A stretch of DNA of 64,000 bases from Dromaius novaehollandiae (Eukaryota > Chordata > Aves > Casuariiformes > Dromaiidae). Of this stretch, positions 1 to 11,445 are shown piece by piece. The number at the start of each line of letters is the position of its first letter. Position 1 is the stretch's first letter. The notes under the pieces are model-generated. The model was not told where the DNA came from. It worked only from the letters and a program-made list of their open reading frames with translations, and searched no databases. The position numbers and the translations under genes are program-made. The stretch lies in contig NW_026991412.1 of NCBI RefSeq assembly GCF_036370855.1, positions 62,001-126,000 of the forward strand, in the 5' to 3' direction.

Positions 1-1117
1 TGCTATTGCTAATAAGCAGTCACAGTGGCGCTGGGGTAGCACGTGTAGTGGAGGCTAAATGCAATAATACCTCGTTTTGATGTTGTTCTCTTCTACGAAA
101 GCACTTGGAGCAGATTAAGACATCTCTCGTCCTATTTTGTTTATTGAGTGGGCCCTGATACTGGGGAGAAGCTGCCGTGAAGCAGACCTAGTAGTCAGCT
201 TCCTTAGAGAAGGCGTCTTGTCCTGTATTTGAGGGCTTCCGGTACGTTTTGACAGACAGTAGTGAGTGACGGGTTTCCTTTGGACCCCCCGGGGAGCAGA
301 AAGTTCTGCCGGGAAGGCAAAATGTTTCTTGCGGCTGGGTTGGAAGAAGCTGGCTGCTGATGCAAGGCAGTGACAATTCTGGGGAGTCGCAGGAAGTTCT
401 GAAAAGACGGTCGTTCCCTTTTCTAGAAGGCTATGCACTTCGGTTCCTAATAGCTGTAGTAATGAAGCCAGGTAAGCGTTCGGGAGGAGCCCAAGCCACT
501 TTTGCCTAGCGAGTATTTTGCAAGGGGGGCAGGAAAGCGCTGCGCCCTGCTCCTTGCTGCCCTCGCGTGTCTGAAAGGCGGCACTGCACGCGGGAGGGGG
601 GGCGCGCATGCGCATTGCGTTCCGGCGCGCTCACGGCTGCCCTCGCGTGTCGACAAGGCAGCACTGCAGCCGCCGGCGGCCACCGCTGCGTACGAAGACC
701 GTTGCGGGCAGCCGGCGCACACGTGCGCGCTGCCGGTCGCCGCGTTGGCCGCTACTCTGCGCTCTCTCGGGGACGGGTAAGCGCAGGGGCCGCGCTCGTG
801 CCCCCTGCCCGGTGCTCACGGACCGGGAGCGCTTTTCCCGAGAGGGCTTTTCCTTCTCGGTGCTTCCTGGGGGCGCGGGGACGGGCAGTGCTGTCTCGGA
901 GCTGCTCCGCGGCGCTCTCTCCCCGGGGCAGCCCCAGCGCCTGCTCGCTGATGCCCGCCGCTCTCTCGGGCGCGGGCAGAGCAGCCTCGGGGCGCTCGCT
1001 GCTCGGCCTGAGCGCCGGGGTGGCGCGGCGGGCTGCGGTTAGCGCGCGGGAGCCGGCCGGCTGCAGCGCGGCGCTGCGACCACGCGAGGGTGGGGCCATT
1101 GCGGGTCTGGCCTGCCT

Positions 1118-1353
1118 CGCGCTCCGCTCCCCCGCCCCTCGCGCTCCCCCCGCCCCTCTCGCGCTCCCCCCGCCCCTCTCGCGCTCCCCCCGCCCCTCTC
1201 GCGCTCCCCCCGCCCCTCGCGCTCCCCCGCCCCTCGCGCTCCCCCCGCCCCTCGCGCTCCCCCCGCCCCTCGCGCTCCCCCCGCCCCTCTCGCGCTCCCC
1301 CCGCCCCTCTCGCGCTCCCCCCGCCCCTCGCGCTCCCCCCGCCCCTCGCGCTC
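1118..1353. repeat. GC-box minisatellite, 12 units (copy 1)
   Basis: Tandem units of CGCGCTCCCCCCGCCCCT with an optional extra CT (18 or 20 bp, some 17 bp), about 12 in all. Each unit carries a CCCCGCCCC core that resembles an Sp1/KLF binding site. It ends directly before the AAGATGGCGGC motif. Confidence 0.95.
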
Positions 1354-1357
1354 GGGC

Positions 1358-1368
1358 AAGATGGCGGC
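1358..1368 (+). promoter_or_regulatory. YY1-type motif AAGATGGCGGC, copy 1
   Basis: A perfect match to the extended YY1 site found just downstream of many CpG-island transcription starts. Its orientation predicts transcription to the right, and an ATG at 1431-1433 followed by a donor-like GTGAGG at 1446 fits a short first exon. Confidence 0.65.
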
Positions 1369-1799
1369 GAGCAGGGCGGGTGTTTTGGCTGGACGGCGGC
1401 GGGCGAGGGCAGAGGCGCGCTGGAGTCGAGCATGTGGGGGCCGCGGTGAGGCGAGGTGAGGCGAGCGTGTGCCTTCGGGTGGCCGCGGGTGTCGGGCTGT
1501 GTCCTGCCAGCCGGGGCCGTCGCTGCGTGGAGGCGGCGGGGCGGGGGGGGGGAGTCGGGCCGGGGGCCGCGCGGCGCCGGGTCTGCGCGGCGCCGGGTCT
1601 GCCGGAGCGCGGCTCTGACTCTCCCTTTTGCGTGTGTCGCCTGTAGGGCCCCGGTTCCTCCCCAGCGCGGGCCGGGGCGTGCGCTCGCCCCTGCGGACGC
1701 AGCCTGGAGGAGCGGGGGGGCAGGCGGGCCCCGGAGCGGGATTAGGGCACGGCGTCGGCGGGAGGACGGCTCCTGATGCAATAGGCGTGCCCGAGAGTG

Positions 1800-2522
1800 C
1801 TGGTAGGTCATGAAGGAGTTTAAAACCTCTGGACCAAATAGGGTTAAGGTCAACTTGAGTTAGATACGATTAGTGCAGCCCCAAGTTATTTACTTGAGAA
1901 TTGTGGCTAGGCAAGCAAGAAGATGGGTAGAAGACAGATGCTCCTGGACACCCTGAGGCCTCCCCTGCCCCCAGGCACAGACTGTGGGTACCAGCCGACC
2001 TGGGCACCAACTGATTGGAACCCCCGCTGAGCCCTGCTCCCTCCTGTACAGCTGCCCTAAAGCCATGAGTTTCCCCGGTGCAGCATGTGTCGATGGGTCC
2101 TCCATTGCCTCTGGCATCTCCCCAGGCGCTCGTACGCTGCGCAGGGGTCTGGATGTTTCCAGCAGCGGCACAGCAGCCTGATGCCTCCTCTCGTCTGGGA
2201 TGCGGGGCCCTTGGTGAGTTCCCTGCTGCCTCCTCTGGCGTCCTCTGCGAGCTCATAAATCCCCCCTCCTCCTCCTCCTTCTCCTCCTCCTCTCCCTCCC
2301 CCCCCACCCTGTCTGGTGGGGTGGGAGACCCGTGGCTCCTCCTGCCAAGCTGACAGCCACGTGGGGCACCCCTATGCGCTCCCTACGCATCTGGGATGGC
2401 ACCCCTGCCCTGAGGGCCCCGCAGAGTCCCACCCTTCCTGCAACCACCCCCCCAAAGCCATTAAACCACACAATATCAGGTAAAAATATCAGGTAAAAAA
2501 AAGGATTATTTTTTAAACTAAT
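1800..2522. other. Flank of CpG island, no gene recognised (copy 1)
   Basis: Moderately GC-rich sequence with short ORFs on both strands and none that looks like a known protein. A CTC-rich pyrimidine tract lies at 2261-2308. A donor-like GTGCTG/GTAGGT lies near 1803. GC content drops abruptly near 2460. Confidence 0.5.
2261..2308. repeat. CTC-rich pyrimidine tract
   Basis: A run of CTC/CCT triplets and C-tracts. Its copy at 46143-46190 differs by one T to C change. Confidence 0.85.
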
Positions 2523-2667
2523 CTGTGGATAAAGCATGTATGTAATAGTCTGGAAACAATTGATAAGCATGAGTAAAATGTAATTCAGGGTCTGATCCTG
2601 TAATCCTTGCTCACAGATGTATAAATGATAACATTTTCAGTTTAAGGGCACAAGCAGTTCTAAAAAT
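2523..2667. other. 145-bp segment present in unit A, absent from unit B
   Basis: In unit A, AAACTAAT is followed by 145 bp ending in AAAAAT and then ACTTGACT. In unit B the junction at 46404/46405 reads AAACTAATACTTGACT. The shared AAT at both edges suggests a microhomology-mediated deletion in unit B, although an insertion in unit A cannot be excluded without an outgroup. The segment has no ORF and no element I can name. Confidence 0.9.
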
Positions 2668-4177
2668 ACTTGACTAATTTTGCTCCTTTCCCAGTATTCT
2701 GTAGAGAGTGGCTATTTTAAAAAGTTAACCAAGTCTGTGTAGTTTTAATTAGGTGTATTAAAAAGATAAAAGAAGGAAATATAGCTCACATTCAAGCACT
2801 CAAATATGTGAAAATAGCTGAAATTGCTCTTACTGCACTAAGCTCATTAAATTGACTTGCTGGAATGTTGCATATTAGAATGATCAGACCAGAGTGTTAA
2901 CAGCTTTAATGCTTTTATCTGGTGCAGTTCGCCCACCTCCCCACCTGAGGGTTACCGAGCAGGCACAGTCGACTTCCTTTCCGAGGGCTGTGATGCCGGG
3001 CTTCGTGCTGGTGTGTGAACTGCTGCTGTCTGTGCTTAGTGCAAAAAAGAGTAACTAAGACAGACCTTTGTGGTGAGAACCCTTGATAAAGTTCTGTCGG
3101 GAACGCATCCCGCTGTCCTCGATAGAAAAGCCACCCTAGATCTCAAGTTTGATTCGGTAACTGATTAAATGGATTCTGGTTTAGATCACGAATATATCAC
3201 ATAGTCAAAATTGTGCAATATTCTCCATGAACAGTTAAAGTGATTATTTCATTTTAGACCTTGAATAAGGAGATTGAATGAGCTGGTAAACATTACTTGG
3301 TGTTAAGATGGTATGAAAATTTAATATCTTTATTCTTCAGTCTCGGTGCTGCAGGAGTCTCTCTCTCATCCTGGTAGATAATATTAATTGCTGTTTCTCT
3401 ACCTATGGAGCATATGAGATTTGCCATGCAAGCTCAGAATGAATGCAGTTATCCAACAACCTTACACATTTAGAAAATACTTTCTGCAGCCAAGACATAT
3501 AGCAATGTTATAGCGTATGTACAACCTAAAAAGACGGTTTCCAGAGATGTATATGTATACAAGTTTCAGCCTTCTGGGTGTGTGACTATTCAGAGACTCC
3601 CAGCGAACTGTGTCCAGGTTAGCCTGTAGCCAAACAGGCAGACCCAGCACACTGTGCCTGTGGTGTGTTCAAGCCTAAAGAGACTTCAGGTGCACTGTCA
3701 TCACCGGGTATCATGCTGACACGGTGTCCACAAGGGGTGGATCTTTTCTGGGCAATTCACAGCTGCTCTTAGACTACCAAATAGTCAGAATCCTATACGG
3801 AATTATTAATGGTTTTGCTACTGGAAAAAAAGAGAAAGACAGAGTACTTGATCTGCATATTCATAGCCTGAAAGAACAAAAAAGATATGGGATACAGAAA
3901 AAAGAAAGAGGATAATAATTTATTTAAACATAAAAACAACATTAAACTACTGCTTCATTGTTCTACTACCTTTGGCTCACAGAGCTTAAGTTCCTGGGGA
4001 AGCATGGTAAGGGGATGAAATAGGATTTTTTTTCAGTTTTTTTTTAGTAGCAGACTAGTGAAGGTGATATGATCAAGGTCCCTAATCTTTTTTTTTTTTC
4101 CTCTACCCAAGAAAACTCAGAAGGATACATCACTGCTTTGACAGAGATGGGGATAAAACAAAATCAAAAAAAAAAAA

Positions 4178-4257
4178 GAGCTCCTTTTTCAGGAGCAATT
4201 CCCACTTACTGTGATTTGAGCTCCTTTTTCAGGAGCAATTCCCACTTACTGTGATTT
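4178..4257. repeat. 40-bp direct tandem duplication
   Basis: Two adjacent identical 40-bp units, 4178-4217 and 4218-4257, starting GAGCTCCTTTTTCAGGAGCA. Each contains the small inverted repeat GCTCCT-N5-AGGAGC. The pair recurs in unit B at 47915-47994, so it predates the large duplication. Confidence 0.95.
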
Positions 4258-5361
4258 AAGCACCCACTCTGAAGTTCTGGGACTAAGTACATGGTCCATA
4301 TGCTCTGACTACAAAAAACACTGTCCACAGAGAGCAAGGTCACTGTGATTACCTATGTAAAGTTTCCTTCAGGATGCCCGTTATCTGGAGAAACCCGTTG
4401 TTGCACATGATCTATCTTATATTTTCTCAACATATAATACAGCGATTTCTCAACATATAATACTTGAAGACCAATATAAATATTGTGTAGAATGATACTT
4501 TCTAAGTCATTAATTTTAAATCATAAATCAAAAATATTTTAAAAAGAGAGATTTGTTCTGCATTGTCAGAGAATAACTACTTCTAAAATAAACTAAAAAG
4601 GCTCTATAAATGAATAAATTTTGCAATTTTTTGCCTTCAATAGTGTTCAAAGGTTAAAAATGAATTAAAATTGTAAAATAAGTGCACTAGCTACTTATTT
4701 CATTTATTTTATCTTTCCCTTTCCTCCTTTGAATACTCTTTTCCTTAAATTGTATTTTCCAGATATTGCTATATTCCAGTTGTACTTTCTCTTTTTCTAA
4801 TATTCTCTTCGTAAGTATCCCCTTAAAGCACTTTAAAAAGTATCTGACGAATATCGCTGTTTCTCTGTATTATGTGAATGATGTTAATTATCTTTACTTT
4901 TTAATGGTTTAAAAATTCAACTTCCCTAACTAAGAGTATGTTTTTAAAAAAGTAGCGATTGCACAGGGGATGCTCCCATTTTCTATTTTTGCTTTTCTAG
5001 ATTAACGTTCAAATATTTCCTGATAGAAATGTATGTTTTTGCAGGTGGAACATTCCTCTGATAGGTACATTTGGTATTGAAATGAGTTAGTCCCGTATAA
5101 ATCCTGGCATAGGACTTTCTTCACTAGTTTTAGATGGATCTCTTCTTTCTCAAAGGTATGGCACTAGGTGAGAAAAAGGTGCCGTCAACCTGTAGTTATA
5201 TTTATACCCGTCGAGGGGTGGGGATCTTTATGTAGAAAGGGGACACACAAAAGTGTAGCGAAGGGGCATATTTTTCTAAATGTGCCCAGGAAACCTATGA
5301 GATAGGTGACACAGAGAATTCAGAGGCCTTAAAACAGTGTCACCATTTGAAAAGCAAATTA

Positions 5362-5397
5362 TAAGCTGCAGGAGTGTGTGCACTCCTGCAATGCTTA
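5362..5397. other. Hairpin-forming inverted repeat
   Basis: TAAGC-T-GCAGGAGTG, loop TGTG, CACTCCTGC-AAT-GCTTA. Nine perfect inner pairs and five outer pairs are separated by an asymmetric bulge. The copy lies at 49099-49134. No function is assigned. Confidence 0.7.
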
Positions 5398-7375
5398 ACA
5401 TAACCACAGTCTTCACTTTGAAGTATGCCTGACTATTGGCTTACATCCCGTTTTCATGTAGCAATATCCAAGGTAACACAAATCTGGCTCCAACTGTAAT
5501 GTACGTAGGAGACAGCGAGTATTAAGACACCAAAGAATTCAAAATGTTTGAATCTGGAAGGACGAAAGAACAGCGTACTCAGTGATCAGCCTTTCAGGTG
5601 AAGGAGACAACAGCTGTGGTTTTGGTCCCTGTTCCCTTGATTATTTCTGTATGCATGGGTTAGTGACTATCTCATCTAATTAAAAATAAACACTGTGATC
5701 GAGGATCAAAACTCACAGGTCCCTCTTTTCCTTGGCAAAGCCGTAACTAAATGCTGTTGAATATGTGTGATATGTTATGTGCAGAGCCCTTTAAGATTCC
5801 ATCTGATTTCTTTGATCTTGTTTTAGGGTGCTTTCAGTGTATTTCCAGTGAGCTATAGTTTGCTCAAATATGTATATGTATTTATGTATATGTTAACATA
5901 TATATGTTTTAAATTCCTCTTCCCTTTGCATTACTCTACTGATTTTTTTTCTTATAACTGTCTCCCATGTCAAGAAGATTTAACAAAATGAAAAGTATGT
6001 CTTCATAGGATAAAGACACATTTTTGTTAGTTACCGTAATACAGACATGAAAGGAAAGATAAAAGAAAAGAGAAGTAGTTCTTCAGATAAAGTCCGTTAA
6101 GTATTCATAATGTGATGACATAGGTGATTGTGATATTATCTAGACAGAAGAGCTCTGCCGAAGGTAGCTTTCAGACAATTATATTGGTAAAAAGAAAAAC
6201 TGGTAAAAGCTGATGAAGTCATTAAATTTTCAAAAGTTACAAATTATCCTGTAAAGCTTCAGTGACTGCAAATTAGCCTTTGCTATAGCCCTCTGCTAAC
6301 AAGCTATAGATCATTTTATTATTCATGAATTTTAGTAATTTCAGGACACCACAGGTCATCTTATGCTCATTTATTTGCTAAACACCTTGTGCTGGTATGC
6401 CTATGCTGAAAAATTGCTACTATTTACTTCCCGTGAGACAAGCAAGCAACAAACTGGTGGATTTGGCCCCAGACATCCACTCTGCCAGGCAACATATACA
6501 TCTTGCTGTCAGTGAAATAAATGAGCCCTTAAATTGGCTGCAAAGCTTTAAGAGCTGAAATTTGTATGTCTAGTTATCAAACAGCAAGTTCAGAACACCT
6601 GCCAATATGAAACATAATTATGACAAGCTGTTACATTTTACCTTTAACTTTTCAGCTTTAACACCACAACTTCATTATAAGAATCTCCTCCTCCCTGCCC
6701 CTCCTTTCTCCCTTCCCCCAGACTCAGCTCCCCTCCCAAAAAACGCTCACTGCATTCCATTGTAAATGCTGAGTTAACGCTAATACACTGGGTCATCTAT
6801 CAGCAGACAAAAAAAAAAGTCAGACATATTAAAAATGCTAGGATTCCTCCTAAGAATAACCACAAATTTTCACAGATTACCAAAAATGGCTAACTGTGTG
6901 TAGATACCTGACCTTTATAACCGCCTTTGAAGGCTTTTCAGAGAAAGTCAAAAATCATGAAACAGACTTACAGATTCCTTGTTTTGTTTTTTACTTGAAA
7001 AAATCGATTCAATTACTTCTATCTTATTTCACTGACCGACTTCATTATCTTTCCTTTTGGGTCGCAGAGCCCTACGGCACAGGTTTTTGCCACAACAAAT
7101 CCAACAATTGATAAGCTGTTTGCTGTTTATCCAAATGTTCATGGGAGGGCAAAAAAAGAAAAAAGCCACCAAAAATAAATGTTACTCTTCTTTAAACCCA
7201 CTTTAAACTATGCCCTGTGTGCACTATAACTAAATATCTTCCCTTGTGTGCATGTATACCTCTGTGTTACAAACCACAAACAGCTATGTGAGAAGAACAC
7301 TATTTAAAGGAAAGACTTTCTTCTTAGCTGTCAAGGAAGATAATATCTAGGCTAAAATTCATTTCAACATTTTTT

Positions 7376-7429
7376 ATAGATATATATATATATGTATATA
7401 TACACATATACACACAATATGTATATATC
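7376..7429. repeat. TA/CA-rich simple repeat
   Basis: Alternating TA, ATGTATA and CACA steps. Copy at 51113-51166. Confidence 0.85.
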
Positions 7430-8510
7430 AATATGAAGAGCTTAAAAATTACAACCCTTGACCAATTGCACCCTTCTGGTCAATAAAGTAAATATGAGCA
7501 ATATGAGAAACAAATCAAATGTATGAACTTTACCTCTTTTATTACTTTGACCATATTATTTCTTTTTTTATAGCACCTGCATACTGTATTTTCATTCAAG
7601 AAATTTGATTGCGGATAAAGTAGTCCCTACATGTCATAGCAAAAAAATGACACACTAGCCAAAGTTTAAGTCAATGTATTAGTCAAAACACACCTTCTTT
7701 TCTTCTTTTTCTGACCTTTTGCTACAGACATAGAAATCTCACATATATTTTGGGGTTAACAGGACTTCAGCAGGGCAATCTGTGTTTTAAGCAGGGTTTC
7801 TTGCTGGTTCAGATATATTGTTTGTTCAGTGTTGGGATCCTATGTATTCATACTGCGTTTTCTGTGTTTTGTGTACTGATAATGAATTAAAACAGCAGAA
7901 AATCATATACGTATATTTTAAATGTGACATGTCTGATTTCATTTTAATGTGATTTGAAATATTTCACCCTGAATTTATAAAAAAAATCATTAGCACAGCT
8001 ATACGCATTGTCTTTTCATGATTTTAATTTCTTATTCTTCAATTAAAAATATGCTAAAAGCAGATTTTGCTTAAATTCTGAGATAGTTTGGATAGATTTA
8101 GGACCAAATTGTGGCTGCTTTCTGTGTGCAAGCTTTGACTAGAAAGGTGACACAAACAAACATTTCTACCTGGTTTTCAAGGATATGTCAATAAGGTCTA
8201 TTCACACCAGTGCACCATTTAGCACCACCAGCGTTCATGGAAATCCAGAAGTAGCACATGCCTCTGTTCACAGAAATCTCAGCCAGCTTTCTCTGATGCC
8301 TCGTACAACCATCACTGCAGCCACCACTGTCGAGCTAATTCAACTCTTCCAAAAATCAGCAACTGCTGATAAATTCTTGTCTTAATATAAAAGTTGTGTT
8401 TCAATTTTATCCATAATCATAATTTTGAGCATAACAAAAACAAGAGTAATATTCATATCAAACATAAAAAGCATGTGGTGTATGTGAATCCTTATGCCTT
8501 ATCTCTGCTG

Positions 8511-8555
8511 CATTTACCTATTGGTAAATGATTCTGACTCTCACCTGAGTCAGAA
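8511..8555. other. Two back-to-back perfect hairpins
   Basis: CATTTACC-TATT-GGTAAATG (8-bp stem) at 8511-8530, then after one base TTCTGACTC-TCACCT-GAGTCAGAA (9-bp stem) at 8532-8555. Both stems are perfect. The copy is at 52248-52292. Confidence 0.7.
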
Positions 8556-8974
8556 CCCAAATTCGGCATGTGCTGCTTATTCGGGTTGTACATAGATTTG
8601 CTGGGAATGGTGACAGAAAGGAGAGAAAACAAGGATTCGCCTGGTCCAGGTTAGATGTGTTTTGGCTGCCTCCTAGGCGGTGAACCCAGGTTTAGTCTCT
8701 GTCAAACACTGGAGTAAATGGGTCAAAGTGGTGTGTGCCAGACTTGGGAACCAATTTAAATTCCCAGATTATTTAGGTTAAGTGTAGTCAGACACATCAG
8801 AAGACAGCTGCTTTAGGACTTGTCTCACCTATCGTTCAACTACTCCGAGTTTCCAGTTCATGTGTGGTCGTCGACAGTTCAGATGTCTAAATTTGTTTTT
8901 ATAAAACAAATCTGAATTTTTGTAATTTGAGAGATTTTACTGTTACCCTGTAATACAGTATGGGCATTGCTAGC

Positions 8975-9125
8975 TCCTGGCCGTAAGCTTCGCACTGAGT
9001 TTGCACAGCCTCGGGACTGAGGCTGGTCAGGCTTGGCCCGAGTTTTGTCTGAACTCGTCTCGCCTGCAGCTCTGCTTCCCTCGGCTTAGCTGGGGCAGCA
9101 GTTTTTCTAACTGCCCGGATGGCGA
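8975..9125. other. Local GC-richer patch inside AT-rich spacer
   Basis: A short stretch with several CpGs and no long ORF, unlike the DNA on either side. It could be an exon of a non-coding transcript, a regulatory element or an old insertion. Copy at about 52712-52862. Confidence 0.4.
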
Positions 9126-9530
9126 TGGCTATTTTATTTTACTTGTGTTTATCTTTGTACGGTAGAACCATAGGTTGATAAACAAACAGGACAACAAAAA
9201 ATGCACATTTAACTTATGTAAAAGGCCCCAAACACCAGAAATTCATATCCAACACAGAGCTGCAGACCAATGAAGAAAGAATGATGTAAAAGCATACTAG
9301 AAAACATATAAAAATAGCCGCAGATGAATCCTAGAGTGAGTAGGAGGAAACCATCACCATGAACATCATATTCCTCCCGGCGAAGGAGCCCAGATGCTGA
9401 CAGCTCGCTCTAACACCCACCGTCATCCCGCCATAAATGAACCACAGACCTAGGACCTACGGAGCAACGGAAGGGTGAACATAATACTGGGAAAAGAGTA
9501 GAAACTCTGAAGTGTAACAATTTTAACAGT

Positions 9531-9551
9531 ATTATTATTATTATTATTATT
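9531..9551. repeat. ATT trinucleotide tract
   Basis: Seven ATT units; same length in unit B at 53268-53288. Confidence 0.85.
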
Positions 9552-11337
9552 GAGGCTTTTTTGGTGTATAGAACCCTTCTTCTCATGTAACAATTTCTTC
9601 TGGACGAATAACGATCCTGCATTTAGACCGTTAAGATTCCCACTATATTAACACTAAATTCTTGGCTTTATATGTAAGGTATGTTTCCTCTTTGCCCATA
9701 AACAAGATTTTGAGCATAACACTATTATTTATTTTGATCCTAGTAATATTATATGTTAACATATAGGCAAAATATCATAATTAGCAAATTAAAAAAGTGT
9801 AAGTGGTTGAGAATATAGGCAGGATACATTTATATTCTCTTTTAGGCATGTGATCCCTGTCTTTAAACCTAATGTCAATCCAATGTGTTTTGGCTATTTC
9901 ATATCTGTCATGAAAATCTATAGAGTTTAATGAGGCTCTGAGATTCTCTGGATGAATAAAAAAAATAGAAACATACAGAAATTACAGTAAAAAAATCAAA
10001 GAAATCTGAGAAAAGGAATAAATGGGCATGTTATTGATTCTGTAAAAACAAATTGTAAGTGTTTTTTCCTCCCTTGAGTACTGCATTGACAGAGAAGAAC
10101 AGAGCAATAGAAAAGTATAAAATAAGCCCTGTAGGTATCTTTAAGAGTCTACCTTTCTGGTTGAAGAGCAAAAGCTATAACTGGTCGTTTCCTGTTCTTC
10201 TGAATTTGGCAAGTGTTATTTTCGGTTTCTGGGTTTTGTTTTGCTTTGTTTTTCCCACAGGGTTGTTTTTTACCTGGGAGGTTTTAGTAAAACTTTTCTC
10301 CTTGGGCTTTGGGTTCAACAATCTAATGTAAGCTGCCTGGGCTAAGTTTTATCCTATGCAACACTTGTAAGTTTGCACTAAATTTACAGAATTAAATCCA
10401 TTAGACTCAGTTCTAAAATAGAAATTATTTTTAAATTGTCTTCATTACTCTTTGAAAGTTGTGAATTTGCACATGATTTTTTTGTGTTGCTGTTAAAATG
10501 AATTTTACCTTAATAACTTTCATTTAAAATACTTCTAATTGAATGATTTTAATCCAGGGAATCTGACTAAACTTTGGAAGGAATTTTCTGTGTTGATCAC
10601 TTAGAGATAAGCAAGATAGCACTTGTGAATCAATGAGAGCAACGATGACCTCCAATATTAGTGCTTACTTGCGTTTGCCATCTAATACGGTTTTAAATCA
10701 GTTTCTGAACTTACTGAACAGAATACATTCAATTTGTAAATGCTGGTGAATGTTCAAGTGAAAAATCTCAGTAGATAGTGGGAAAGCAGAAAAAAGATTT
10801 ACGATTACTATGAAAGAGCTTAAGTACTGAGTCATAAACATAGAATCTTTTTTATTCAGAGTTGTTGTATGAAGACAACTTTTATCGAATGTCAATATGT
10901 CTTTAACAGACCAGCTCATCCTGCAGTATAATGGTTTATCATTACTACTGAATGCCCCGAAATACAAACAGATAACTAAAATTCTCAGGCCTCATTTTCA
11001 GGTACCTGAGGGTACTTTACACTGTTCTATGAATAGAAGTGTACTGAAGCTTAGTAATATAAATGAAAAAATAATTTCTTATTTTTTTCTTTGCTTCAGT
11101 AATAGAACAGAATAAGACACCAGTGGAGTTCTCTATGAATATTAATGTTCAGGTTAGAAGCATAATCCTGAGATATATCTGTACAAGACACACAGTACCA
11201 GACTCTTCTTAAAGTCAAAGCTTTCATTTATTATTAAAATTTCAGCAAATATTATTTGGGGTGCTAAATGAGATTATAAAAAAAAATTGAAGATCCATGA
11301 TCCTTATCCCATTGACTTCCATAGATTTGTCATGTCC

Positions 11338-11445
11338 CCACTCTCTTTCTCTCTCGTTTTTCTCTTTCTCTCTCTTTTCCCTTCCCCTTCCCCTTCCCCT
11401 TCCCCCTCCTCTTCCACTTCCCCTTCTCTTTCCCCTTTCCCTTTC
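11338..11445. repeat. Polypyrimidine tract (CT and CCCCTT rich)
   Basis: About 108 bases almost wholly C and T on the plus strand, grading from CTTTCTCT to repeated CCCCTT. Copy at 55075-55182 with no length change seen. The arginine/glycine-rich ORF on the other strand is a product of this tract. Confidence 0.9.

Larger units (their letters stand above)
525..1790. promoter_or_regulatory. CpG island, copy 1
   Basis: A very GC-rich, CpG-dense block stands out sharply from the AT-rich DNA to its right. It contains many GC boxes, an 18-20 bp minisatellite, a YY1-type motif at 1358-1368, and plus-strand donor-like sites at 777 (GACGG/GTAAGC) and 1446 (CGCG/GTGAGG). A further donor-like CCAG/GTAAGC lies just upstream at 472. 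A polypyrimidine-AG acceptor-like site lies near 1646. This fits a CpG-island promoter with a spliced plus-strand transcript. The equivalent island in unit B lies about 1.6-3 kb upstream of the MROH start codon on the minus strand, so a bidirectional promoter is also possible. Confidence 0.8.

Noticed and set aside
115-615. 166-codon minus-strand ORF, 202 codons in the second copy
   Set aside because: A single G-run length difference changes its length and N-terminus between otherwise near-identical units. No family resemblance.
567-1646. 359-codon plus-strand ORF in the CpG island (346 codons in the second copy)
   Set aside because: It is made largely of the translated minisatellite (proline, serine, arginine runs). 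Unit-number changes alter its frame, so it is not a maintained protein.
816-1853. 345-codon minus-strand ORF across the same island
   Set aside because: Low-complexity arginine/glycine product of the GC minisatellite on the other strand.
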